Positions 9,560 to 19,879 of a DNA stretch of 64,000 nt are shown here, one piece after another. The translations under genes and the position numbers were made by a program. The notes under the pieces were generated by a model. The model had not been told where the DNA came from. It ran no database searches and saw nothing but the letters and a program-made list of their open reading frames with translations. Where the stretch lies: the NCBI RefSeq assembly GCF_958450345.1, contig NC_088782.1, positions 66,430,501 through 66,494,500 of the forward strand, written 5' to 3'. The stretch is from Calliphora vicina. Lineage: Eukaryota > Arthropoda > Insecta > Diptera > Calliphoridae. Position 1 is the stretch's first letter, and every line of letters begins with the position of its first letter.

Positions 9560-12007
9560 CCCAAGTGTTAACCTTGCTAATTATTAAAAATAACAATAAT
9601 TTGACACAAAAAGAAGCTACATTTTTCTCATACTAACAAATATCCTTTTTAAATGCATTACTGAAACTACACATTGCTTCCCAACTAGGGTCACTAATTA
9701 AATAAAGTAAATCCATGTCATCTACGATGAATTTCTATTTCATTTGATTACGATTGTAAAGTATGTTTGCTACTAAATAATCTAGGGGAGCAAAATGCCA
9801 TTAATTTTTAACACATTTAAATATGTTTTTGTTACTCAGTGCTTGCAAGTAAGTGTGTGAATTGAAGAAACAATTACCATTTATTACAACAATCGAACAA
9901 TTTAATTACAAATTTTTAATAACATTTTGTTACAACAAAAGTGCATATTAAGCACAATATTAAAAACAGTGTAATAAATGATTTCGTTCAACAACAAAAC
10001 GTTGCTGTTACAATTCTTAGAGAAGAAATCTAAAAATGCAATGAAAACCACGCCTGCTCCACCAAAAAAAAAGGTGTTAAAAGCAGGGAAAAATTAAAAA
10101 AGAATAAAGTAACCAGCTAAAATCAGCTACAACTGGCAGTATAAAACAAAACTAAGGAAAGGGACTTAAAAAAGAGGAATGGGATTTAGGAAAACTGAAA
10201 AATAAACTTAAACAAGTTGCTATACTTGCAGTTTAACTTTTGTTTTTTTTTTTTATGACTGGGTTTTTATAAGATTTTACACATTTCCCCTTTTATGGGA
10301 ATTTAATTACTTCCAGTTGCACTTTTATTAAAAAGCAGTATAAAAAATAACGATTTCTTTGTTGGGTTTGAGGTTGGCTGCGATAAAAAGAAACAACTAT
10401 AAGGGGTTGAGAGTGTTAACAAGAAAATGCATTTGATTATGCAGCTCTGTAAAGGAAAAAAGTAACGAGTAACGATTTGTTTAATGTGAACAATTGACGT
10501 AATTTATCCATGGTGGCGCTAAAGTTGCCACAACTCGTGTCAAACACAAAGGCGTTGCTTCAAACCAAAAACAAATGCAAAACAAAATACAAAGATGTAA
10601 AGAGAAAAGCAATAATCTCCCCGCAACAACAACATGGTGCTGCAAAGCAACGAGTTTTATAACTGTTACCCACGAATAATATATTCCTCTCTTTCTGACT
10701 CTCATTGTTTGGGTTGTTAACGGTTGGACTCCACGCAAGTCTGAGTTGTTTTATCTTTATTGTCTGTTTTTAAGGTTTGTTTGTTTGCTTTTGTTTTCGG
10801 TTGTATAGTGTTTGACTCTTCTGTTGCATGGCTTGTTTAGCTGAGTCGGCTGCTACAACCTTGCGACAACTTGCAACTAGTTTGTGCTCGAACGTTAAAT
10901 CGCGCGCATCTAAGCAAGAGTAGGCACGCAAAAAACAAGTTTGAGTTTTCATCAACAACACACAACAAGAAATTCGAGAAAAAACACACAGACACACTCT
11001 CATACAACTCCAATTGGATTGTCTGAGTGGCGTTCAAAAGAATCAAATTGGATTTACGAAGAAGACCAGACTTCCTATGAGAATCTTTTGCACCTTCAAA
11101 AAAACATACCGGAAGTTAAACGTAAAGTGAGCCTAGAAAAATAACGTAATTGAACACGTCTCAACGACGACGACAATTTAACACACTGAATGTAATAAAT
11201 TTTATTGCCAGCAAAAAGAGAAAAAAAAAATTAACCAACAAAAGCCGTCGGTATTATTTTGTTTTAGAAAAAAAATACTAGTGTAATTTTCATTTAATAA
11301 AACTAAAATTTTTTTAACAAAATCCTTGACCTTGTCAAAAGTTAAAAGCCAAGACATTCAGCAAAAAAAATTAACCAAATTTAACTAATTTACATTAAGT
11401 GATGTGTGCAGAAGAGAACGTGCTTTATACCTTCATTTATACCTACACGTACTTGTACCATTAGGATTGACCTTTTAAACGTCAAACAAGTGTCAAGTTA
11501 TTAAAATAATTTACATTTTCATTGTCGTTGCCGCAGTCATCGTCTGTAGCGTCTTATTCTGTTTTATCATTATCTTGCTCTCTCTTTCCACACTGTTTCT
11601 TCTTCATCATGATGGTTGATGATTTTTTTGCAAAAACAAATTAAATTTTAATGTCAACACTTTTTTTTTCCATTTATTAATTTCGCATTCTGGTCAAATG
11701 TTTATGCAAAACATTTATTATGTCAATCTAATGTGACATTTTTGTTCTACTAAATAAAAAAAGAGAAAAAAGAAAACCAACAACAGCAATAATAAAGTGT
11801 CAAAGTTTTTAACCCAAACATAATAAGAGTTCTTTAGTTCTTTTAAAGTAAAATAAATAAAAATAAATAAAAATTATAATCAAAATAAAAGTTGACATTT
11901 CACTTTGCGACCCACCCCCTTCACAACAATATGAACTTTGTAAATAATTAAAGAGTTACTTGAATTGTTGTCAGTGGAAGGAAAAAGAAACAAACGAGTT
12001 TAAAAAT
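9560..12007 (+). promoter_or_regulatory. Possible promoter and 5' UTR region of the gene starting at 12008
   Basis: This 2.4 kb block lacks transposon signatures. From about 10480 it is richer in G+C and in CAA, CACA and CTCTCT motifs (for example GCTCTCTCTTTCC near 11577) than its surroundings, which suits a fly promoter and 5' leader. No TATA box, initiator or transcription start can be assigned with confidence. Overlapping short reading frames at 10481-11144 on both strands look like chance frames. Confidence 0.3.
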
Positions 12008-12052
12008 ATGGCATCGTATCAAATTGATTGTGGATATCCGACGGCAAATCAG
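12008..12052 (+). CDS. Candidate first coding exon (15 codons) with splice donor
   Basis: The segment reads MASYQIDCGYPTANQ and is followed directly by GTGAGTAA, so the junction CAG|GTGAGT matches the consensus splice donor at nearly every position. The ATG has an A-rich fly-type start context (AAAAATATGG). It ends in phase 0. It lies at the end of a 1.5 kb non-repetitive stretch that could be 5' UTR, and everything downstream to the window end lacks a partner exon that I can identify, which implies a very long first intron. I do not recognise the peptide and give no function. It could be a chance ATG before a donor-like site. Confidence 0.45.
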
Positions 12053-12339
12053 GTGAGTAAATTAATTAAAATTACGATAATAAAGTTTTTCGATAAGGCG
12101 TTGGACCTTGGGCTTTTATGGTCATACAAAATTTGAAGTTGCTCAAAAATTACAATGTTAAAATTGTACATATGAATTGTGTAAAATCGCTCATAGTAAT
12201 ACTTATATACTTATATACCTATGTATCTTAGTTTAAATATATTTTCCTAGAAATTATTTTCTTTTGAACCCATGATATTTTGTCTGTAAACAAAGGATAT
12301 CTCAAAAAAGATATATTAAATTTTTATTTTTAAACAATC

Positions 12340-12450
12340 ACAAACTGCGAAGCGTTTTGCTTCCTAGAGTCTCTGGCGGGAATCGAACCCTCAACCCCCA
12401 GATTCATAGCCCAGCACACTATCGTCTAGTCTTTCGGGATACCCTAAAGA
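12340..12450 (-). repeat. tRNA-like or tRNA-derived SINE remnant
   Basis: On the minus strand the sequence GAGGGTTCGATTCCCGCC is a good Pol III B-box/T-arm, preceded by a D-arm-like CTAGACGATAGTGTGCTGG and an anticodon-arm-like stretch CTGGGCTATGAATCTGG. Base pairing is poor for a working tRNA and the tail runs into A/T-rich DNA, so a decayed SINE head or tRNA pseudogene is more likely than a gene. Confidence 0.4.
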
Positions 12451-12659
12451 TTTTTCTAAAGATGTTTCGCAATTATAGCCCACTGTATGGTTAACAATAA
12501 ATAATAAGTTCAGTTCAGTTCGAACTGTCAGTATAACCTTGTGATAATTTGGGTAAGTCTTAAATTTTTCTGAGCATATCATCAAAAATCCTTTTCCGAA
12601 GGAAATATGATAATAAATTTAAACAATATCCTTCATGTAAGGATTTTTTAAAATATATA

Positions 12660-13162
12660 CAGTAGTTTTGACTTACCTGCCTTTTACTTAAGAGCATTTT
12701 GCATATAAGTGCACAAAACTTGTGTTTTGTATATTTATTTACCAAACTCCATATAAATTCGTTAATTTAAGTGCATTGTTCATACCTGCACATTTAAGAT
12801 AAGTGCATAATACTTTTGGAAGCTATAACTGGTTTTCATGAAACAAATTTAATTTAGCTGCCTAATACAAAATTAAATCAAAACAAATAAGAAAAATACG
12901 ATTTTGAATCAAAAAAAAAATGTTGTAAACTTCTTAATAATTTTAAAAGTAGCTAAAATATCAATTTGACGTTATTTTTAGACGGAAAAATCACAAAGCT
13001 TCATGTAAATTACTTGCTGTTAGCTCCTTTTTTGGGCAGTAAACTGTAAATGCACTTACCAGCATCAATGAGCAGGTAAGTGCATTGAGGTTAACTGCAT
13101 TTTTAACTTACCTGCACAAAATGTCGTGCAAAGTTGATTGTGCAGGTAAGTCAAAATTACTG
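12660..13162. mobile_element. Pogo/Tigger-like MITE with TA target duplication
   Basis: The termini are CAGTAGTTTTGACTTACCTG (12660) and, read inward from the right, CAGTAATTTTGACTTACCTG (13162). Each is flanked by TA (12658-12659, 13163-13164). CAGT ends with TA duplications suit the Tc1/mariner/pogo group. The inside repeats short pieces such as TAAGTGCAT and ACTTACCTGCA. It is 503 bp, with no transposase. Confidence 0.75.
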
Positions 13163-13502
13163 TATTCCTAAATGTTATTCACTATTATTTTATTAATATA
13201 CCATAAAATATTGCTTAAAAATATCATCTAATTTTGAATGCTTATATAGATTTTTTATCAATACTCAAGCAAATTTTTTAACTTAAAATATATAGCAATG
13301 TTTCTCTGGTTTTCTCGTTATGGACACAGCAGCGATGGGATTTGAACATTTATATTTAGTGCCAAATTGATGTAAAAATTGTGCCAAAATGGGTTAAATA
13401 GTGCCAATAAACCGAATTTGTATCCCTTTTTAACAGAATTTTTTATACAATTTGATAAAAAGTAATGGTAATTCAATCGAATCATACTACGTCATTTGCT
13501 AT

Positions 13503-14563
13503 TAGGCTCTTTGAATTCGTATTTGCAAATAGCATAATGTGGGTTATGACTAGAAGATTGGAGATTAAATTAAGTTAAAACTTCGGATGTTTTGGGTTCC
13601 TCAAGATAAATATTATAATTTTGATCAAAATGTATCTGGTCGGATTGATACATTTTCGAAGCCTTTCATCCAATTAGTTTAAGTTAACTTTAGCAAATTT
13701 TACTATGAATAAATTACGAAACGTTCTTAAGAAGAAATTTATAACCGGTTATGGCCAATAAGGCTAGGTTGTTGAAAATAAATAAAAAAACGTGTGTTGA
13801 AAAAAGCCCCCAAGAGAAATCCAAATTCGACATCACCACCACAGATATCGTCTTCGGACAATTAGTCAATGAATGGCCCATAATCATAGGCAAACATAAA
13901 GTATATTTTAAGAGAATTAACCTTCGCTTTACCAATACCAAGACCACTTCGTTTTTATTGGTTTAATTTTTTTTTTTAATTTTGTTTCGATTTAAATTAA
14001 ATTTATACTCACTGAACAAATTTTAGAGTTCTATAGAATTTAAACTATTAAAAGGTTTTTTCGATTTTCTAAAATTTCGTTCGTCGCATATATTTATAGA
14101 AGCGCAGTACCACCCGGGTAAAGTATACTTCTGACATTGTAGTTGACACTAAATATAAAACTAGCTGAAGTTGTTTTTAACTCGGTTAACAAGAGCATCA
14201 GCTGTTTTTCGCCAAGCAAAAAGTAAAAATGTTTAAGTTAAAAGACATTGGGAAAGATTTTGCAATTATTTAACTGTTATCAATAAAATTAGAACCATAA
14301 TATCGTAAATATGATATTAATCTTATATTTTCCATTTTTTCACCACAAACTGCTTTTTTCTTTAGATTCCGCGGTTACTTCTATTGTTTACCTTTTTTAA
14401 TGTTTGACTATGATTATGGGAAATAAAATTGGAAATTTCATTTCTACATTATTTTGTTTATATATATAAGTTTTCCATTTTAAATAAATTCCACTCAAAT
14501 CGTCTTAAAATTGATTAGTAAATAACAACAATCTTTAACAAAAATATGAATTCAAAGAGCCTA
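13503..14563. mobile_element. Nested element with TAGGCTCTTTGAATTC ends
   Basis: TAGGCTCTTTGAATTC at 13503 is mirrored by GAATTCAAAGAGCCTA ending at 14563. No target duplication is evident and no protein is recognisable. It lies within the hAT element at 13330-15506. Confidence 0.5.
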
Positions 14564-14690
14564 CAACCTCTTTGTAAATTGTGTGACAATCATACATTTT
14601 TACTGAAAATCTAACATGTCTAACTAAATCTGATAAATCGGCAAGAACCAACCAATTGTAGTATGGAAATGTAAGAAAAGATAAAAAGTG

Positions 14691-14788
14691 TGTTCGCGTA
14701 CTTTCCAGTAAAAATTATCCTTTAGATTTAGAGCGTAAAAATACATTTACTCTCAATCTAAAAAAATATCCAAAAAAGTACGCGAACA
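14691..14788. repeat. Small hairpin MITE with TGTTCGCGTACTTT ends
   Basis: TGTTCGCGTACTTT (14691) and AAGTACGCGAACA (ends 14788) are inverted, with inner matching of TTTAGATT and AATCTA. A third end-like copy, AAGTACGTGAACA, lies at about 14879-14891. Confidence 0.5.
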
Positions 14789-15538
14789 ACAATTTGTAAA
14801 AATAAGTTGTATTTTATTATAAATCAATTTAAAACGTTTGTTTTGTGTTATTTTACTTATTTTCTTTGCAAGACTTATCAAGTACGTGAACACGACTAAA
14901 ATCACGGTTTATTGTTGGTGTTTTGTTTAAGCTTTGATATTTTTACAAATAAAGCTTGAGTGTCTGTAATTCTCAAAGACTCTATAGTTTTATTTGTATA
15001 ATATCTTTAGTTTTTCTAAAGCCTTTTGGGAAAAGGTTTCCTTATGATCTGGCCTAAGCAACCAGTGAAATGCGCATAGGAACTAGCTTATCCCCCAACT
15101 ATAAATTTCAGTGAATTTATCAAATTAAAAATTGGGAATTTAGCATAAAACAATTTTACTAAAATCTGATACATTTTAGTTTTTCAGGCAATTATTTAAT
15201 AATAATCGTATAGTACAGATTTATAATAATCGTTCAGTACAGATTTTTAATTTAATGACTCAATTTGAAGAAGAAATTCTATTTTGTATTGCAAAAAATG
15301 CTGGTATCGGTCAAAGCTTCGTTATTTTTAAAATAAGAAAATAAAACTTGAAATCTATTTCCGAAATTAATTCAAAAAAACTATTTTTATATTGGTTTAT
15401 TTGGAAAAGTATAGAAAGTGCCAAAATAGTATCGAGTGTGCCATTGTGCCACTCAAAACGTAATAGTGCCAAAAATGGCACAATTGTGCCACAAATCCCA
15501 TCACTGGGAGACAGTGTTATACATATTTCACTTTTAAG

Positions 15539-16230
15539 CAGCTCTGCCAACTTTGACGATTTATCGTCATTTTGACGATTTTTTAAGTCAAATTTATTAA
15601 AATGACGATTGACGATTTTTTATTTTTCCCGCGAACAAAAATTACGAGTTTTAAAAACCAAAACATATGGTAACCCTTTTTTCCTAAAATTCAAATTTTG
15701 TAAGTCGCCTTATTAACAAATTGAAAGGCAGACAGCGTCCAATTTTATATTGAATTGGTTTCACAAATTTTAAAACGTTTTGATTTTGACGATGAACTTT
15801 TAGAAGGATTAAACTCCATTGAACAAAAAAATTATTCAATTTTACAAATGGGCTAAACTTATTCCAAATTTATTAAATGGAAAAGAATATCAAGAAATTG
15901 ATAATGAAGTTCGAGAAATACGTATTATGAAATTCACCGAACTCGAAACATTGGAAAAATGTTTCTAATTTAAAGAGAGTCAATAATGCAAAGGCCTTCC
16001 CAATTTTAACACAATTTGTTCCGAGTTTTAATATTGTAAATTTAAATAAAACAAAAATCAGAAATGCTTTGGATTCTTCAACATTACAAGGAATATTGTT
16101 TTCAAAAGATTATCTTATGTTAAATAATTCTCAGTGTTTTTATATAGCAATTAAAAATGACTTATTAAAAAAATGTCACACAGAAATGTACCAAAGTAAA
16201 GTCACATAATACCAAAATTAAATTAATTAT
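15539..16230 (+). mobile_element. hAT transposase C-terminal region with 5' terminus (deleted copy)
   Basis: The left end CAGCTCTGCCAACTTTGACG with repeated TTTGACGATTT units looks like a hAT terminus. From about 15728 the plus strand encodes FYIELVSQILKRFDFDDELL, then after a frameshift KWAKLIPNLLNGKEYQEIDN to 15968, then an open stretch 15973-16209 containing AFPILTQFVPSF, VNLNKTKIRNALDSSTLQG and ILFSKDYL. The last part matches the hAT dimerisation domain pattern (xxNxxKTKxRNxLxxxTLxxLLxxKD). The catalytic middle is deleted. It is therefore a defective copy of an element that was once autonomous, unrelated in terminus to its left neighbour. Confidence 0.75.
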
Positions 16231-16389
16231 TTTTTTATTAAATAATAACTTTATTTACATGTAAATAAAATAAAAATATTTAAAAAGTTAATAAAAAATG
16301 ATTTACAGGCCGCCCCCTCTAGAATTGTTCTATGTATTGTAGAAATACGTTGTGTAAAATATTAGGATAATAGGATAACGTTAACTGGT

Positions 16390-17110
16390 GGCGCAACGAC
16401 GCTGCAGTTTTGAGGTGCATTTACAAGGGGAAAAAAGAAATTTTTTCAGTTTTTGTAAAAATTTTGCCATTAAATAATGACTTTTACAATTTAATTTAAA
16501 ATAATCGAAATGTGTATAAAAATTGGTTAAAAAATGTTAAAGTTATTAACAAATCGCCAGGCCATTAACGTTTCTCAGGCCACTAGAACAAGACATTTAT
16601 GAACAAAATTAAAATATTTTGATAAATATTAAAATAAAAGCTTATTTTTACTTAAAATATATCCATATTTATTTGTATATGAGTTTTTGTCCTATAACCT
16701 ATTCGCAGGTATGACCAAAAAAAAATAATTTTTTAAAGGCAGTTTCCAAATTCCAATTTCAATTTTTGAAAAATTTTGTTAAACAAATTTCAGAATTTGC
16801 TGATCATCATATTGGGATTTCTTGAGAACATAATAGGGAATAATATTATGAAAAAAGTATGACAATACGTCCTATAGTTTTTCCGTACCTGTGATTTTAA
16901 TTTTGCGATTTTCGACAAAAACTATTTTTATTTTTGTTATATATTTTTGGGCCTTCGTGTTATATTTTTCTTAAGTTTCATCAAAATCGGCCAAAAAATA
17001 TATAACATTTCGCTATATTTCCATTAAAAATTCCAAATATTGAAAAATTTGACCATTGACCTTCAGGATTTAAGGGTTAACGTTTTCCAGTTTTAGTAAA
17101 ACTTTGAAAT
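16390..17110. repeat. Middle-repetitive unit, copy 2 (rearranged)
   Basis: The block 16410-16925 is the inverse of 5975-6540, while 16955-17105 is in the same direction as 5730-5880. A simple insertion cannot give this; one part has inverted relative to the other. No coding content is recognised. Confidence 0.6.
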
Positions 17111-17264
17111 AATTAATATATTATTTTAGTTTCTACAGTAAATTATATTTTTGTATTTAAACAAAATATAACTGCGATTAATCGATAATCAAGATTAACG
17201 AACGTAATCGCGATTATAAAATAATGTGATTAAATGCAATTCCTAGTAGATACAACGGTAAAAT

Positions 17265-17402
17265 TTTCATTTTTATATCCACCACAAAAAAGATGGGGCT
17301 ATATTGAGTTTGTAATTCCGTTTGTAACATATCGAAATATTGGTTGTAGAATCAAAAAATATATATGTATATTCTGGGTCCTTACAAAATTCTATGAAGA
17401 TC
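17265..17402 (-). repeat. Truncated mini-me/DINE-like end
   Basis: On the minus strand CCCAGAATATACATATATAT is followed by a stretch that ends ACCCTC-like, now CCATCTTTTTTGTGGTGGAT. The plus-strand form (about 17265-17400) with TTGTAATTCCGTTTGTAAC, ATCGAAATATTGG and GATCTAGATATG matches the well-known dipteran intergenic repeat. The I-type retrotransposon inserted into its core. Confidence 0.6.
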
Positions 17403-17412
17403 TAGATATGTA

Positions 17413-18569
17413 AAAAATCCTGCGAATCTCTGCACTAATGATTACGGGTGCGCTGCGCAGTACTCCGTCCTGTGCTCTGTTTGTAATGATGCACTGGCTA
17501 CCAGCTGATCTAATGGCCAAACAACTGGCCATAAACATGGAGGTCTAGTTGTACCGGCCATGCGTCTATTTTGGGAAGTATATCTTATCTCCCTGTTAAC
17601 ATTGACTATTGCACTCCCTTACCCTTTATTGACACAAGCTTCTCTGTATCGTTGGTGGGCGAGTCTCCTTCTCCTAGGGACACGTATGTCATATATACAG
17701 ATGGCTCCAAGGTGGCTTTTATATTCCCCATCTTCGAAAGAGGGTGTGCTTCAGGCTACATGATCAATGTAGTGTAATTCAAGCTGAGATCTTAGCGATT
17801 AAAAGGGCAATACACTGGATGAAGTACTATAGGCTATTTGCCTGCTATCAAATCTCTATCTGGCGTCTACTCGACATCCAGATTGGTACATGAATGCCGG
17901 GTATCTCTTAATGAGATGGCGAGACATTCTAACCTGGAGTTATTCTGTGTGCCTGGTCACTCTGGTGCACCTGGCAATGCTATTGCGGATGAACGGGCCA
18001 AAAGAGGCTCACGTTTACAAATTGATGAGATCGATCATTTGGTCGGTTCACCGCTATCTTGCTGTAAGTCAATCATACAGCGTAAATTATTTGAGTCTGC
18101 TCAGCTCAGATGGTCTAATTTGACAAATTGCTCGATATCGAGACTCACTTGGCCCGTTTTTGACCATCACAGGTCAATATCCCTCACGGGTTTACCACGG
18201 ACTAGGTTACGAGCTCTGATATCAGTGCTCACGGGGCACTGCTTGATTGGTGCGCATGCTAGGAGACTGAATACTCCATATAATGACTTCTGTAGGAGTT
18301 GCCATGATGAAGACGAGGATGAGACGGTTGAACATCTCCTCTGTCTCTGCCCTGCTCTAGCAGGGGTAAGGACTGCGACAATAGGCAGTCCATTTTTGCT
18401 ACTCTGGATATCAGGAAGATGGATTCGTTCATTCGTGCGTCAGGTTGGTTCGGCACTGAACCCAATTCTGACATGTGAAGGACCTCTTGAGGTCCTGAGC
18501 ATGATCCTCTAGGGACCAAATCATGGACCCAAGTGAGTTGGTAGATACTAGCTGCCTTTTTAACCTAAC
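17413..18569 (+). mobile_element. 5'-truncated I/LOA-type non-LTR retrotransposon with RNase H domain
   Basis: This is the 3' part of a non-LTR retrotransposon ORF2. Frame 17423-17549 reads RISALMITGALRSTPSC (end of RT). RNase H follows: TDGSK (about 17692-17706), QAEILAIKRA (17780 on, another frame), then VPGHSGAPGNAIADERAK in the long frame 17838-18512. The same frame ends with LTGHCLIGAHARRLN and a C-x2-C...HLLCLC zinc-finger-like tail. The insertion is flanked by an 11-bp duplication CTAGATATGTA (17402-17412 and 18570-18580). The 3' end is TTTTTAACCTAAC rather than poly(A). Frameshifts make it dead. Confidence 0.88.
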
Positions 18570-19879
18570 CTAGATATGTAGAGTAGAACCAGATTTCATG
18601 AAATTTTGTACACATAATGTTTTTTTGATGAAAGTATAATCTCTTTTGAAAATGGCAAGCATCGGTCCATGATTTCTCCCAGCCCCCACAGAAAATTCTT
18701 CCTAGAATATGGCTCTTTGCAAGCAGAATTAAAAAATATAGTTTTACATGATTCAAAAAGTTTACAAGTTTTTTTTAACAATATTATGGTCACTGTAATT
18801 ATTTATATGATTACGGTAATCATAATATGTTAAAATTAAGATTCGCATGATTATCGCAATCATATATCTGATTGTATATGTAGTTCTTGCTTATTGCTAT
18901 AGTAATATGAGAACAACATATTATGATATAATGATTCATTACACGGTGCTACGATGGAAAAAAACTTGGAAAACGACCTAGCGTAGGTTATAGGACTTGC
19001 TGAGTACATTAGAAATTGTGTTAACAAATTTCCAAAACACCCTCAAATTCAGAAGTTAATTCTAAAACCGTTTTCAGTTATGTCCCTGAACTTATCGATT
19101 TGTAACTTAGTCAGTCTCTGTCCGATTTTAAATTTTTAAACGGGATTGATTTTAATCGCTTTTTATTGCTTATTTTGATATGGAAGCTTATACAAATTTA
19201 TACCAATGTATTAAGGAAATTTAGTTCTTAACAAACCATAGTTTTAATAATTCAAATCGGATGAAAATTGTAAAAGTTATTAATCTTATCATTAACACTT
19301 TTTTTTAGTATTTTCGCCCCCAGCCCATATGAATAAAAAAAAAAACAAAAAAATATAAAAAAAAATGTTTCTACAATTTTTAATTTCGAAAAAGTTTAAT
19401 AACTTTTGCACGTATAAACCAATTTTAACAACTAATATCTCGTTTTTGTCTACATAAAATTGTCTATAAATTACTGTGCAAAAAAGAATAGGGTTTCATA
19501 GAAAAAAATTAAAATAACTATTGTTGAATTTGAAAAATTAGGAAACAAATAAAAAAGAAAGCCAAACTATTTATAAAAACTTAAACAATTTCTAGGAATA
19601 TAGATCTTATACATACATTTTATGAAAGCTTAATTCTTTACCTAACTATAATTGGTCTAAAAATGTGAGTTAGAGGTACTAAAGTACTACGACCTACCCT
19701 AAAACAGTTTTTTCAAAATAACTAAAAATTTTGAGGTGTTTCAAAATCTTTGAAAACGGGTTTAGTATGTCCTCACCTAGGATTTTACAGGAGAAGGTTT
19801 TTTCGATTATTTTGAAATTTATACATAAAATTAAAAATGTTATGATGCGATATAATATAATTTCGTTCAAGCTATTTGT

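Larger units (their letters stand above)
13330..15506. mobile_element. hAT element, 2.2 kb, TIR CAGYGATGGGATTTG
   Basis: The left end CAGCGATGGGATTTG and right end (read inward) CAGTGATGGGATTTG are near-perfect inverted repeats. The flanking 8-mers GGACACAG (13322-13329) and GGAGACAG (15507-15514) differ at one base, fitting a hAT 8-bp duplication. Subterminal copies of GTGCCA/TGGCAC lie at both ends. No transposase frame survives. A second inverted-repeat element (13503-14563) and a small hairpin (14691-14788) are inside. Confidence 0.75.

Noticed and set aside
10481..11144. Several overlapping 67-85-codon frames on both strands
   Set aside because: They overlap in conflicting frames, have no family resemblance and sit where a 5' leader is more likely.
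18259..18519. 86-codon minus-strand frame
   Set aside because: Antisense shadow of the I-type RNase H/zinc-finger ORF.
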